DNA of 64,000 bases from Lethocerus indicus (lineage: Eukaryota > Arthropoda > Insecta > Hemiptera > Belostomatidae): the NCBI GenBank assembly GCA_019843655.1, contig JACDQD010000005.1:15589575-15653574 (forward strand). Direction: 5' to 3'. The position numbers were made by a program, and so were the translations under genes. This document shows positions 12,153 through 23,301 of the stretch, piece after piece (within the stretch, counting starts at the first letter, position 1; each line of letters opens with the position of its first letter). The notes below the pieces were generated by a model, which was not told the DNA's origin, searched no databases, and saw nothing but the letters and a program-made list of their open reading frames with translations.

Positions 12153-12488
12153 TGAAGCTTGATGGTCTTGAAGCTGGTAATTGGTGTGTATTGGTGTTTT
12201 ATATCAGACGATATTAGTTTAGTGTTTTCCTATTTTGCTATTTATACTGAATCCAGAATAATTGTTAATTCAACTGGTTTTATAGTTGTGTAATTATTTT
12301 CTACTACGATTTTCTTGGATTATTTTTTGATGAAATTTAGTTCAACCCTCATCTTATTGGAATCTGAAAATTAATGGATTTACTTTGTATTGACTTAATA
12401 AGAACAAAATTTCTTTTACCAAGAAATACAATTTGCTTTCATTACACCACCTTTTGCTCAAAATCGTTACGTCAAAACATTTTACTTG

Positions 12489-12492
<4 letters not shown>
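12153..12492 (-). repeat. Right arm of large inverted repeat
   Basis: Reverse-complement partner of 11155-11483. It ends at a TA microsatellite, just as the left arm begins at a GT microsatellite, so both outer edges abut simple repeats. Confidence 0.88.

Positions 12493-12538
<46 letters not shown>
12493..12538. repeat. TA microsatellite
   Basis: TA run between the right arm of the inverted repeat and the start of the third A copy. Confidence 0.95.
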
Positions 12539-12540
<2 letters not shown>

Positions 12541-13866
12541 ACGGGTACTCTGAGCGATTGGAAGTGGGCGCTGGGGCCGAAGGGCGGTTCGAATCGTTCT
12601 AACGAGAAATGTAGTAACTACCGATATCTTCGGTTAAGGCAGTAGGAAAACTCTCGGTTACAGAGAAGACATGTACGCGCAATAACAGCTAATTATTTAT
12701 TTAAATCTCCTGTCCCTGTGATCGGAGCCATCGCTCCGAGAACGCCTCGGTGCGGTGCGCTTTGCTTCAATCTTGAAGGTGGTGCGTAATGTGAGCGGGT
12801 AAAATATAATAGCTACGACGAATATACGATATTACGTAAAGTTTATTTTGTACATATAAATAATTTGGATGTAAGTAATCAATAATGGCTGATATGGCTG
12901 CTGTGTCCGATCCCGTGGCCAGAGCTGACACTAATGTGGCTGGTGCTGTCTCCCAGTGACTCGTGGCCGAAGCTATCGTGGCTGATGGCGGCGTGGCCGA
13001 ATCCGGAGAAATCGTGTCCTTGGCTGAAGGAGTGTTCGTGACCGACATGAACGGGGACGTGGACGGGGACGTGCTTGGTCACGTGGACCGGTACGGGGAC
13101 CTCAACGGGTACTTTGACGGGGACCTTGACAGGGTAGGGTACGTGCTTCTCAACCGGGACCGGTACGGGCTTTTCGACGGGGTACGGTACCGGTTTCTCG
13201 ACGTGGTAGGGTACCGGCCTGTCGACTGGTACCTTCACGGAACGGGGACAGGTCTCTCGACTGGGTAAGGTACCGGCTTTCGACGGGTATATGCACGGGA
13301 TAGGGCCTGTCGACGGGGACCTTGACTGGGACTGGGACGTGTTTCTCGACGGGTAAGGTACCTTCTTCTCGACGTAGACCGGGTAGGGCTTTTCTACCGG
13401 GTAAGGTACTGGCCTATCGACCGGAACTTTGACCGGTACCGGACGTGTTTCTCGACGGGGTAGGGTTGAGGCACTGGTACCTTGACCGGGTAGGGCACGT
13501 GCTTCTGAACGGTAACCGGGTACGGTTTGGGTACGTAGACGGGTAAGGCTTATCGACGGGCACGCTCACGTGTACGGGTACCTTCTTCTCGACGGTCACC
13601 GGGTAAGGTACGGAACCTTCTTGGTGATGGTGATAGCCTTAACGTGTTCGTGGTGGTCGTGACCGCCGAAATCGTGGAATCCACCGCCGAGAGATACATC
13701 ATCGAATACGTGGTGTTCGAATCCATCGTGTCCTCCGAAACCTCCACCGTAGCCGAAATCGACAAGTCCTCTCTTCTCCTGTTTCTTCTCCTCGTTGGCC
13801 GCCACCGCGAGGGCCACGGCCAAACAACACACTACTACTGACAACTGGTTCATCTCGACTGATACA
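12536..13866. repeat. Partial unit A, copy 3
   Basis: Matches unit A from about unit position 1163 (TACAAC then GGTACTCT) to the gene's transcription start. About 50 bp of unit sequence (1230-1282) is missing inside. Similarity stops at 13862-13866, so the TATA box and upstream flank are absent. Confidence 0.88.
12879..13853 (-). pseudogene. Val-Pro-rich secreted cuticle-type protein A, copy 3 (promoterless, frameshifted)
   Basis: Start MNQLS at 13853; stop at 12879. The span is 975 nt, six short of the 981 nt full frame, and six one-base losses can be placed: near 13610, 13541, 13440, 13351, 13278 and 13239. The last 119 codons are open and identical in sense to copy 2, with VPYPV repeats and a His-rich terminus. 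The N-terminal signal peptide and KR-G site are preserved. The homologous 5' flank ends two to six bases upstream of the inferred transcription start, so the native TATA box is gone. Unlike a processed retrocopy it continues about 340 bp past the stop into unit flank. It is probably non-functional unless a new promoter drives it. Confidence 0.8.
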
Positions 13867-15410
13867 GGAATTTTCCCCTCCGTTTCGGGTGGTCATGTTT
13901 TAGCGGCATAACATTTAGCGGCAGGTATTTCGTAGGAATTTTTTCGTTTGGTCAGTTATTTTGAGTTCGCAATGTGAGATGAGTGAAACTCGACTGATTA
14001 GAAATATATTTTCTCCTATCGCCGGCATGTATCCGTATTCGAAACTCTCTACCTTCATAGTGGAAATAGTTTATGGACTTATATCTATTTTCTCATACCC
14101 CAGAACCTCTCCGTATTTGCCAGTTATCTCAATGGTGTGCGCAATAAATTGACCTTTCGGATTTTTGCGCGCTTAACCAGAGCATTCCTTTTTCCCATTA
14201 TGTTTACACTAAGAACGTAGTTCCTGTTATCCCGTACAGACGTAGGATGCCTTGCTAGACGTAGTTGCCTAATACACTCAACGCCTTCTTCTTTGTAATT
14301 CTGCTATCCCGTGACACACTCAACGCCTTCTATTTTCTGGTTATACTATTCCTGAATACACTGAATACCATTAATTTTATTATCGTATTTTTTATAAAGA
14401 AATATTGCTTTCTATTATTCTCGTTACCCTGTTTGCGCTTTATTTTGATGTAATTTGAATTATTTCCTTTTTCCTTATTTTCATTCAAAATTTCTTACAG
14501 AGCTTTTCTTTACTAAAAATTAAACGTCTGTATGTTTTGGTTCTTACAACGAGAAACCGGAGGAAGTGACTGTCCTGAGCCCTCGGTTGGTTGGCCTACC
14601 CCCTTTCACGACTGGGGATTTATTAGATCTAAGGTGGCAAATCTTAAAATTGCCCTCACAGCCAGCCTCTATGTACCGCATTCAGAGATTCCAATCAAGT
14701 CCTTCAAACCATCCTTAATACTCCCTGATATTTTTCAAATCACACCAATGACCTCAACTTACCGGCAGTTAATGAACTAATAAAATTCCAGTTCCTAAAA
14801 TTTCATTCCCGCCTCACTCCTTATTAACTCATTGAAGCCCTCTCATCTGTTACCCATCCATTAAATTACCCCCTCACCCCCAAACAGGTTAACAGCAACT
14901 GGCCTAGATATTTTCCGTAGCCCGGATACATGTGGAAAGTGCCATCACTTTCTCTTTCCCGAATCGAAAGAAATAATAGAAAAGAAATTAATGAACCGTA
15001 ATTGTACTTACAAATGTTGTTGATGTACAATAAATAAAGGAAAAATGTATTTTAATCAACTTTTAGAAAAAACAAATACATAAGTTTTAGACACAAACTC
15101 ATTGTTTTGTAGTTCATTTTCTCTATCTGTCGAATTTCGTATCCCTGTGAATGATTGCCAGTGAATTTACTGTCTTCTCATTAATAATAATGAAAGTGTA
15201 AATGGAAGTTTTTATTACCTTTAAACATATAAGTTATAAATTATCGTCTGAAACTTATGTTCGCCTGAAAGTTGTTTTTTAACTATGGAAGGAATACAGT
15301 AAAACTACCAATTTTACGCCCAATATCCTTCATTCGCGCTTTAGCGCGAATCCTTTAGAACCAGAATCCTTTAGAAACAGAAAACTAGAGCGGTTTACTA
15401 GGTCGAACGT
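13867..15410. other. Intergenic sequence with minor repeats
   Basis: No gene supported. A degenerate tandem motif of about 42 bp (ACACTCAACGCCTTCTxxTTTxTxxTT) repeats about two and a half times at 14271-14370. At 15332-15351 ATTCGCGC-TTTA-GCGCGAAT forms a perfect 8-bp hairpin, followed by a direct repeat of GAATCCTTTAGAA. Confidence 0.5.
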
Positions 15411-15423
15411 CCCGCTTCTACAG

Positions 15424-15798
15424 ATGCATTATCCTGCCTACCTCCGAACGCCGTACGGAATCGAGGTCGCAAAGACCCCCTATCATCTGGACCACTTCAA
15501 CGTTCAGAAATATTTCGGGGGCTTGGTTGCGTACCAGCCGGAGATCCGGTACCCGGTCTACGCCGACGATCCGGAAGCCTACACACCGGAAAACCAAGTG
15601 GCCTGGAGGACCCACGCCTACATCGAAGAGCCCTTGGTTTACAACCGTCCTGGAGATTTCGTATCCGAAAGCCTAGAGCGGGCCGACGATAGTCCTGTAT
15701 TCTCACCTGCTCGCAACCGGGAAGTGGAGCGACCGTCCTACGCCATTGACAATCGGAGCGAGGGGAGTTCAGAAAGGCCAGAAGCCCAGAGGCTGTAA
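15424..15798 (+). CDS. Unrecognised coding exon, Tyr/Pro/Glu-rich
   Basis: An open frame of 124 codons ending in TAA, starting at an ATG that directly follows a good acceptor (CCCGCTTCTACAG). GC-rich coding sequence in AT-rich surroundings and a polyadenylation signal 218 bp past the stop (AATAAA at 16016) support a real terminal exon on the plus strand. The product is hydrophilic, with YPVYADDPEAYTPE and many Tyr, Pro, Glu and Arg, and has no signal peptide, so one or more 5' exons should lie upstream; none was identified. The family is not recognised. It shares neither VPYPV nor GGY repeats with its neighbours. A single-exon gene starting at this ATG is the alternative. Confidence 0.55.
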   Translation: MHYPAYLRTPYGIEVAKTPYHLDHFNVQKYFGGLVAYQPEIRYPVYADDPEAYTPENQVAWRTHAYIEEPLVYNRPGDFVSESLERADDSPVFSPARNREVERPSYAIDNRSEGSSERPEAQRL

Positions 15799-16015
15799 AA
15801 ACCGCGTCATAAGGAACTTTCCAAGAGCTCTCGTCAGCAGGAAAAGACGAAAGGGGCACAGGCAATACTAATTTATGGATGATGGGAAGACCAAAGTGAT
15901 AGTTTGTAGGAATATTCATTGGGCGATGAAACAGCGGCACGCATAATTGGCTGGGACAGGTAGTGCACTCGTCTTAAGCCGAATAAGCAAATGGAGGTAT
16001 TGGCGTATTTCATTT

Positions 16016-16021
16016 AATAAA
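16016..16021 (+). terminator. Polyadenylation signal AATAAA
   Basis: AATAAA 218 bp downstream of the stop of the exon at 15424-15798, same strand. Confidence 0.5.
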
Positions 16022-17147
16022 TAGTTGAAAGGAATATTTGTTTTATATTATATCGAAACAAGTATCCAATTTTATACCTACATATGTATAAAATGAAGTA
16101 AATTGAAGCCCTTAAATGGGAATTCCTTATGGAAATTAGGTGGATTATGCTGGAGAAGTCGTAGAACATATCTGTTAAGCTTATCTGAAATAAGCTATGC
16201 AAAATATACAAAATTACATCTTTGTACTTATAACAGTCTCTCCAAAAAAATAAAACAGTAATTACCACATGACTACCACTAATTACAACGGTATTAATTG
16301 GACGACTTGAGCTTTCAAGTAGAACGCCGACGGGGTTTCTAGCGTAAGCTTCCTTACGTGAAATAAACAAATCTGTAGAGATTTTGCCGAAGATTTGAAA
16401 AAGACGAGTAGAAAGTTTTAAAGGTATAATCTAATATCCAATTAAAATTTTGCTAGTCAACACTAGAACGAAATCTAGATTTATAAACGAGCTCTAACAA
16501 TGAAATGGACAATTTCGTGAGCTCATAAATCATAATACTTTGATAGTAGAAGGGTTAGTATATATCCTTTTTTATGGTTGCATCATATCGACTAATAGAC
16601 TAATTGACGATTCCAAGGAGGACTTTTAATAAAAGGAACACTTTTATTTTTAATTAAAATACAATATTTGTCAACGGTTAAGCGAATTGGAACCGTGTTC
16701 ATATCATCCATATGGCGAATTTAATCAAATGTTATTCTTCTATTCCGTCAGATCTAACGTTGACATCTCCGACGATATAGATTGGTGTTCACCATTCCAC
16801 GATATAATATTGTCCAGGAAACCAATCGATACCAACTGACCCTCACCAGAATGGATGAATATCGAATATATTCGAAATATTAAAATTTTTTAGCCTAAAA
16901 ATTGGGTAAAAAGTATCTGCGAGCGTAATGAACTATATTGGTTCAATGCAAATGGGGATACTCCGCTGCAGATGTAAGCGCAAAGGAAACAGAAGGATCT
17001 AGGGAGTGATTGACTGGCTAGTGATGAAGGGGGAATAGTATTCACGGACCGTACGATTGAAGTAGAGAAACGAAGGAAATTCCGAAACCAGTTGAAGTGG
17101 GATTGAGAGAATAAAAAAGTGAATGTAAAATTTAAGTGGGGAGGCAG

Positions 17148-17189
17148 TATATATAACGTGTACCCTCTAGCAGGAGACACCAGTTAGCG
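17148..17189 (+). promoter_or_regulatory. Core promoter and 8-nt leader of C copy 1
   Basis: TATATATAA at 17148-17156, initiator CCAGTT at 17180-17185, inferred start A at 17182, 30 nt from the TATAAC core and 8 nt before the ATG. TATA boxes of the other copies are at 19375 (copy 2), 21606 and 23804; the last two have lost one TA. Confidence 0.7.
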
Positions 17190-17924
17190 ATGAAACAGTT
17201 TATTGCAGTCTTGTGCTTCGCAGCTCTCGTGGCTGCCGAAGAGGACCAGAAAGTCGAGAAGAGAGGAATTTACAGTTCGGGCTATGTTTCCGGTGGAGGT
17301 ATATTTCAACCGATATTATTGTTCCACTTTATGATTCCCATTTACATAGAAAATATGAGACTTTGTGTTAATTTTACATCGTCATTACTTTCCATTTATT
17401 ACTATAAAACACAGGAAGATCTGATATTGTTTGAAACCGTCATTGTCCAACTCAGGTTACTCTAGTTATGGAGGAGGTTATGGAGGTTCAGGTCACGGAG
17501 GCCTGGGCTACGGTGGACTTGGAGCCAGCAGCCACGTGAGCATCGTTCGGGGACACGGCAGTTTGGGCGGTTATGGCGGCTACGGTCACGCAGGATACGG
17601 GGCCTGAGCTCAGGAAGTTACGGGGACTCGGTCACGGATCCATCGGCTCCTGTCAGCATCAGCCACGGCTCCGGCGGATACGGAGGTCTCGCGGGTTACG
17701 GTGGCTACGGTAGTCACGGAGGCCTCAGCTACGGAGGAAGCTACGGAGGAGGCTACGGCTCTATAGGCCACGGCATCTCCGGTTACGGTGGTTACGGTAG
17801 TCACGGTGGTCTCAGCTACGGAGGAGGCTACGGTTCTATAGGCCACGGTATCTCCGGCTACGGATTGGGCCATGGTGGCTACGGTTCCGGTATTTCCAGC
17901 TACAGCGGAGGATACCATCATTAG
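17190..17924 (+). pseudogene. Gly-Tyr-rich secreted protein C, copy 1 (frameshifts in exon 2)
   Basis: Exon 1 is 17190-17298 and intact: signal peptide (about residues 1-16), EEDQKVEKRG with the dibasic site at residues 24-25, then GIYSSGYVSGG. The phase-1 intron 17299-17455 is 157 nt with GT and AACTCAG ends. Exon 2 runs from 17456 to TAG 17922-17924 and encodes GYGG, SHGGLSYGG and GSIGHGISGYG repeats. One G is missing near 17600, another near 17625, and a T is inserted near 17649, so the tail is out of frame. A full product would be 192 residues. AATAAA is at 18004-18009. GGY-rich secreted proteins are typical of insect cuticle and silk-like secretions; the specific role is unknown. The array alone offers this intact exon 1 and copy 2's intact exon 2. 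Confidence 0.8.
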
Positions 17925-18863
17925 AATCACCCCCTCCCAAAACAAGAATTGACAATTCAATGTACAGAAATAATGAATCTCACTACGCAACTACAAATTT
18001 TTCAATAAAACGTATCTGCTGTCCAAAACGTACGTTTATTTCAACCCTACTCATTTCACAGGGATGCACTACAATAAGTTGAATGCGCCATATCAACCCT
18101 GTCTTACGCTGTACTCCAATGTTATGACGATATTTTATCCATCTTGAAAATAAATATATTTTGGTTATCCTAAAGGAAGATTATATACCGGTTCTTCTTC
18201 CTGAGTACACATTTAATGGCTTAACATTACATTTTAATCAACATTATACCTTTGACAGTGTTTGACTTCACCATAACTCTCAACTCTATATTAAAAAAAT
18301 GTATGTGTGTTCACTGGACGTAGTCGTAATCAACACAGTGTTGAAACGAGGATTGAAATACTGTATCGATCTGAAGTATGGTTCAACCATAATAGAGGAA
18401 CATCTGGAATAACAGGTGTAAACACTGCCCGACTCAACTTCAGAATCTACGGTTGCATGCAGTAAGGAATTAGCCACCGCCACGTACAGGCAGAAAACAT
18501 CAATTGTTATGAATCTTAAGAACAATGTTAAATCATACAACCGTAAGACTTCTGTTCGTACCCACCATCAATCTGCGACATGCTTACTGGAAACAATCCA
18601 TTTAGACCACTGCAACTCTTACCTCCTCGTCGGATACAATATGCACGTTACGTTATTGTATTGTAGGAATATTCACGAACAAGTAGTAAATAAACATTTC
18701 TTATTCCGAAGAATTTTTTTGACTAGTATTAACTGTTATCTGCTAGATATAAAACTAGAGTTTGTTATTATTCCCGTATACAGTAAATTATATTAGAGTA
18801 CAGCTACTGATGACTACAACTGCCATCAGAAATGCTTAATATCGTTACAGAAAAGGATTTAAT

Positions 18864-21103
18864 AGGAACACTTTTATTTTTAATTAAAATACAATATTTG
18901 TCAACGGTTAAGCGAATTGGAACCGTGTTCATATCATCCATATGGCGAATTTAATCAAATGTTATTCTTCTATTCCGTCAGATCTAACGTTGACATCTCC
19001 GACGATATAGATTGGTGTTCACCATTCCACGATATAATATTGTCCAGGAAACCAATCGATACCAACTGACCCTCACCAGAATGGATGAATATCGAATATA
19101 TTCGAAATATTAAAATTTTTTAGCCTAAAAATTGGGTAAAAAGTATCTGCGAGCGTAATGAACTATATTGGTTCAATGCAAATGGGGATACTCCGCTGCA
19201 GATGTAAGCGCAAAGGAAACAGAAGGATCTAGGGAGTGATTGACTGGCTAGTGATGAAGGGGAATAGTATTCACGGACCGTACGATTGAAGTAGAGAAAC
19301 GAAGGAAATTCTGAAACCAGTTGAAGTGGGATTGAGAGAATAAAAAGTGAATGTAAAATTTAAGTGGGAGGCAGTATATATAACGTGTACCCTCTAGCAG
19401 GAGACACCAGTTAGCGATGAAACAGTTTATTGTGTAGTCTTGTGCTTCGCAGCTCGTGGCTGCCGAAGAGGACCAGAAAGTCGAGAAGAGAGGAATTTAC
19501 AGTTCGGGCTATGTTTCCGGTGGAGGTATATTTCAACCGATATTATTGTTCCACTTTATGATTCCCATTTACATAGAAAATATGAGACTTTGTGTTAATT
19601 TTACATCGTCATTACTTTCCATTTATTACTATAAAACACAGGAAGATCTGATATTGTTTGAAACCGTCATTGTCCAACTCAGGTTACTCTAGTTATGGAG
19701 GAGGTTATGGAGGTTCAGGTCACGGAGGCCTGGGCTACGGTGGACTTGGAGCCAGCAGCCACGTGAGCATCGTTCGGGGACACGGCAGTTTGGGCGGTTA
19801 TGGCGGCTACGGTCACGCAGGATACGGGGGCCTGAGCTCAGGAAGTTACGGGGGACTCGGTCACGGATCCATCGGCTCCGTCAGCATCAGCCACGGCTCC
19901 GGCGGATACGGAGGTCTCGCGGGTTACGGTGGCTACGGTAGTCACGGAGGCCTCAGCTACGGAGGAAGCTACGGAGGAGGCTACGGCTCTATAGGCCACG
20001 GCATCTCCGGTTACGGTGGTTACGGTAGTCACGGTGGTCTCAGCTACGGAGGAGGCTACGGTTCTATAGGCCACGGTATCTCCGGCTACGGATTGGGCCA
20101 TGGTGGCTACGGTTCCGGTATTTCCAGCTACAGCGGAGGATACCATCATTAGAATCACCCCTCCCAAAACAAGAATTGACAATTCAATGTACAGAAATAA
20201 TGAATCTCACTACGCAACTACAAATTTTTCAATAAAACGTATCTGCTGTCCAAAACGTACGTTTATTTCAACCCTACTCATTTCACAGGGATGCACTACA
20301 ATAAGTTGAATGCGCCATATCAACCCTGTCTTACGCTGTACTCCAATGTTATGACGATATTTTATCCATCTTGAAAATAAATATATTTTGGTTATCCTAA
20401 AGGAAGATTATATACCGGTTCTTCTTCCTGAGTACACATTTAATGGCTTAACATTACATTTTAATCAACATTATACCTTTGACAGTGTTTGACTTCACCA
20501 TAACTCTCAACTCTATATTAAAAAATGTATGTGTGTTCACTGGACGTAGTCGTAATCAACACAGTGTTGAAACGAGGATTGAAATACTGTATCGATCTGA
20601 AGTATGGTTCAACCATAATAGAGGAACATCTGGAATAACAGGTGTAAACACTGCCCGACTCAACTTCAGAATCTACGGTTGCATGCAGTAAGGAATTAGC
20701 CACCGCCACGTACAGGCAGAAAACATCAATTGTTATGAATCTTAAGAACAATGTTAAATCATACAACCGTAAGACTTCTGTTCGTACCCACCATCAATCT
20801 GCGACTTGCTTACTGAAACAATCCATTTAGACCACTGCAACTCTTACCTCCTCGTCGGATACAATATGCACGTTACGTTATTGTATTGTAGGAATATTCA
20901 ACGAACAAGTTGTAAATAAACATTTCTTATTCCGAAGAATTTTTTGACTAGTATTAACTGTTATCTGCTAGATATAAAACTAGAGTTTGTTATTATTCCC
21001 GTTACATTCCGTATACATAAATTAGTACAGCTAGAGTGCAAGCTACTGATGACTACAACTGCCATCAGAAATGCTTAATATCGTTACAGAAAAGGATTTA
21101 ATA
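18864..21103. repeat. Tandem duplication unit C, copy 2
   Basis: Second C unit, head to tail with copy 1 and nearly identical across promoter, intron and 3' flank. Confidence 0.92.
19417..20152 (+). pseudogene. Gly-Tyr-rich secreted protein C, copy 2 (stop in signal peptide)
   Basis: Exon 1 is 19417-19525, intron 19526-19682, exon 2 19683-20152. Exon 2 is completely open: 156 codons of GGYGG, SHGGLSYGG and GSIGHGISGYG repeats ending SSYSGGYHH. In exon 1, two added bases after codon 5 make codon 7 a TAG, and a 2-nt loss in the GCAGCTC stretch restores the frame, so total length equals the intact prediction (736 nt). The stop cannot be removed by a single homopolymer correction. It is either a truly inactivated signal peptide or a local consensus error; the perfect exon 2 favours recent loss or error. 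Confidence 0.8.
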
Positions 21104-23301
21104 GAACACTTTTATTTTTAATTAAAATACAATATTTGTCAACGGTTAAGCAATTGGAACCGTGTTCATATCATCCATATGGCGAATTTAATCAAATGTT
21201 ATTCTTCTATTCCGTCAGATCTAACGTTGACATCTCCGACGATATAGATTGGTGTTCACCATTCCACGATATAATATTGTCCAGGAAACCAATCGATACC
21301 AACTGACCCTCACCAGAATGGATGAATATCGAATATATTCGAAATATTAAAATTTTTTAGCCTAAAAATTGGGTAAAAGTATCTGCGAGCGTAATGAACT
21401 ATATTGGTTCAATGCAATGGGGATACTCCGCTGCAGATGTAAGCGCAAAGGAAACAGAAGGATCTAGGGAGTGATTGATCTAGTGATGAAGGGGAATAGT
21501 ATTCACGGACCGTACGATTGAAGTAGAGAAACGAAGGAAATTCGAAACCAGTTGAAGTGGGATTGAGAGAATAAAAAGTGAATGTAAAATTTAAGTGGGA
21601 GGCAGTATATAACGTGTACCCTCTAGCAGGAGACACCAGTTAGCGATGAAACAGTTTATTGCAGTCTTCTAGGCCGCAGCTCTCGTGGCTGCCGAAGAGA
21701 CCAGAAAGTCGAGAAGAGAGGAATTTACAGTTCTGGGCTATGTTTCCGGTGGAGGTATATTTCAACCGATATTATTGTTCCACTTTATGATTCCCATTTA
21801 CATAGAAAATATGAGACTTTGTGTTAATTTTACATCGTCATTACTTTCCATTTATTACTATAAAACACAGGAAGATCTGATATTGTTTGAAACCGTCATT
21901 GTCCAACTCAGGTTACTCTAGTTATGGAGGAGGTTATGGAGGTTCAGGTCACGGAGGCCTGGGCTACGGTGGACTTGGAGCCAGCAGCCACGTGAGCATC
22001 GTTCGGGGACACGGCAGTTTGGGCGGTTATGGCGGCTACGGTCACGCAGGATACGGGGGCCTGAGCTCAGGAAGTTACGGGGGACTCGGTCACGGATCCA
22101 TCGGCTCCGTCAGCATCAGCCACGGCTCCGGCGGATACGGAGGTCTCGCGGGTTACGGTGGCTACGGTAGTCACGGAGGCCTCAGCTACGAAGCTAGCTA
22201 CTAGGGCTACGGCTCTATAGGCCACGGCATCTCCGGTTACGGTGGTTACGGTAGTCACGGTGGTCTCAGCTACGGAGGAGGCTACGGTTCTATAGGCCAC
22301 GGTATCTCCGGCTACGGATTGGGCCATGGTGGCTACGGTTCCGGTATTTCCAGCTACAGCGGAGGATACCATCATTAGAATCACCCTCCCAAAACAAGAA
22401 TTGACAATTCAATGTACAGAAATAATGAATCTCACTACGCAACTACAAATTTTCAATAAAACGTATCTGCTGTCCAAAACGTACGTTTATTTCAACCTAC
22501 TCATTTCACACAGGGATGCACTACAATAAGTTGAATGCGCCATATCAACCCTGTCTTACGCTGTACTCAATGTTATGACGATATTTTATCCATCTTGAAA
22601 ATAAATATTTGGTTATCCTAAAGGAAGATTATATACCGGTTCTTCTTCCTGAGTACACATTTAATGGCTTAACATTACATTTTAATCAACATTATACCTT
22701 TGCCAGTGTTTGACTTCACCATAACTCTCAACTCTATATTAAAAATGTATGTGTTTCACTGGACGTAGTCGTAATCAACACAGTGTTGAAACGAGGATTG
22801 AAATACTGTATCGATCTGAAGTATGGTTCAACCATAATAGAGGAACATCTGGAATAACAGGTGTAAACACTGCCCGACTCAACTTCAGAATCTACGGTTG
22901 CATGCAGTAAATTAGCCACCGCCACGTACAGGCAGAAAACATCAATTGTTATGAATCTTAAGAACAATGTTAAATCATACAACCGTAAGACTTCTGTTCG
23001 TACCACCATCAATCTGCGACTTGCTTACTGGAAACAATCCATTTAGACCACTGCAACTCTTCTCCTCGTCGGATACAATATGCACGTTACGTTATTGTAT
23101 TGTAGGAATATTCACAAGAACAAGTTGTAAATAAACATTTCTTATTCCGAAGAATTTTTTTGACTAGTATTAACTGTTATCTGCTAGATGTAAAACTAGA
23201 GTTTGTTATTATTCCGTATACAGTAAATTATATTAGAGTACAGCTACTGATGACTACAACTGCCATCAGAAATGCTTAATATCGTTACAGAAAAGTTTAA
23301 T
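21104..23301. repeat. Tandem duplication unit C, copy 3
   Basis: Third C unit, about 2.2 kb, same orientation, with scattered small indels. Confidence 0.9.
21646..22378 (+). pseudogene. Gly-Tyr-rich secreted protein C, copy 3 (two clustered stop lesions)
   Basis: Exon 1 is 21646-21754, intron 21755-21911, exon 2 21912-22378. The signal peptide has TTC TAG GCC where copy 1 has TTG TGC TTC: five substitutions within six bases giving an amber stop. Exon 2 has a second cluster near 22189-22206 (GAA GCT AGC TAC TAG) replacing the GGA GGA AGC TAC GGA GGA context, with a net 3-nt loss and another amber stop. One G is lost and one T gained near the KR-G site. These clustered replacements differ in kind from the homopolymer losses elsewhere and make this the most convincing dead copy. 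Confidence 0.78.

Larger units (their letters stand above)
16634..18863. repeat. Tandem duplication unit C, copy 1
   Basis: About 2230 bp containing a plus-strand two-exon Gly-Tyr-rich gene. It begins GGAACACTTTTATTTTTAAT and recurs at 18864, 21104, 23302 and, truncated, 25404. Confidence 0.92.

Noticed and set aside
12536..13866. A copy 3 as a processed retrocopy
   Set aside because: It ends at the transcription start, but the homology continues about 340 bp beyond the polyadenylation region and there is no poly-A tract.
14532..14780. 82-codon plus-strand frame
   Set aside because: No recognisable domain, signal peptide or splice context; could be mobile-element debris but nothing supports a call.
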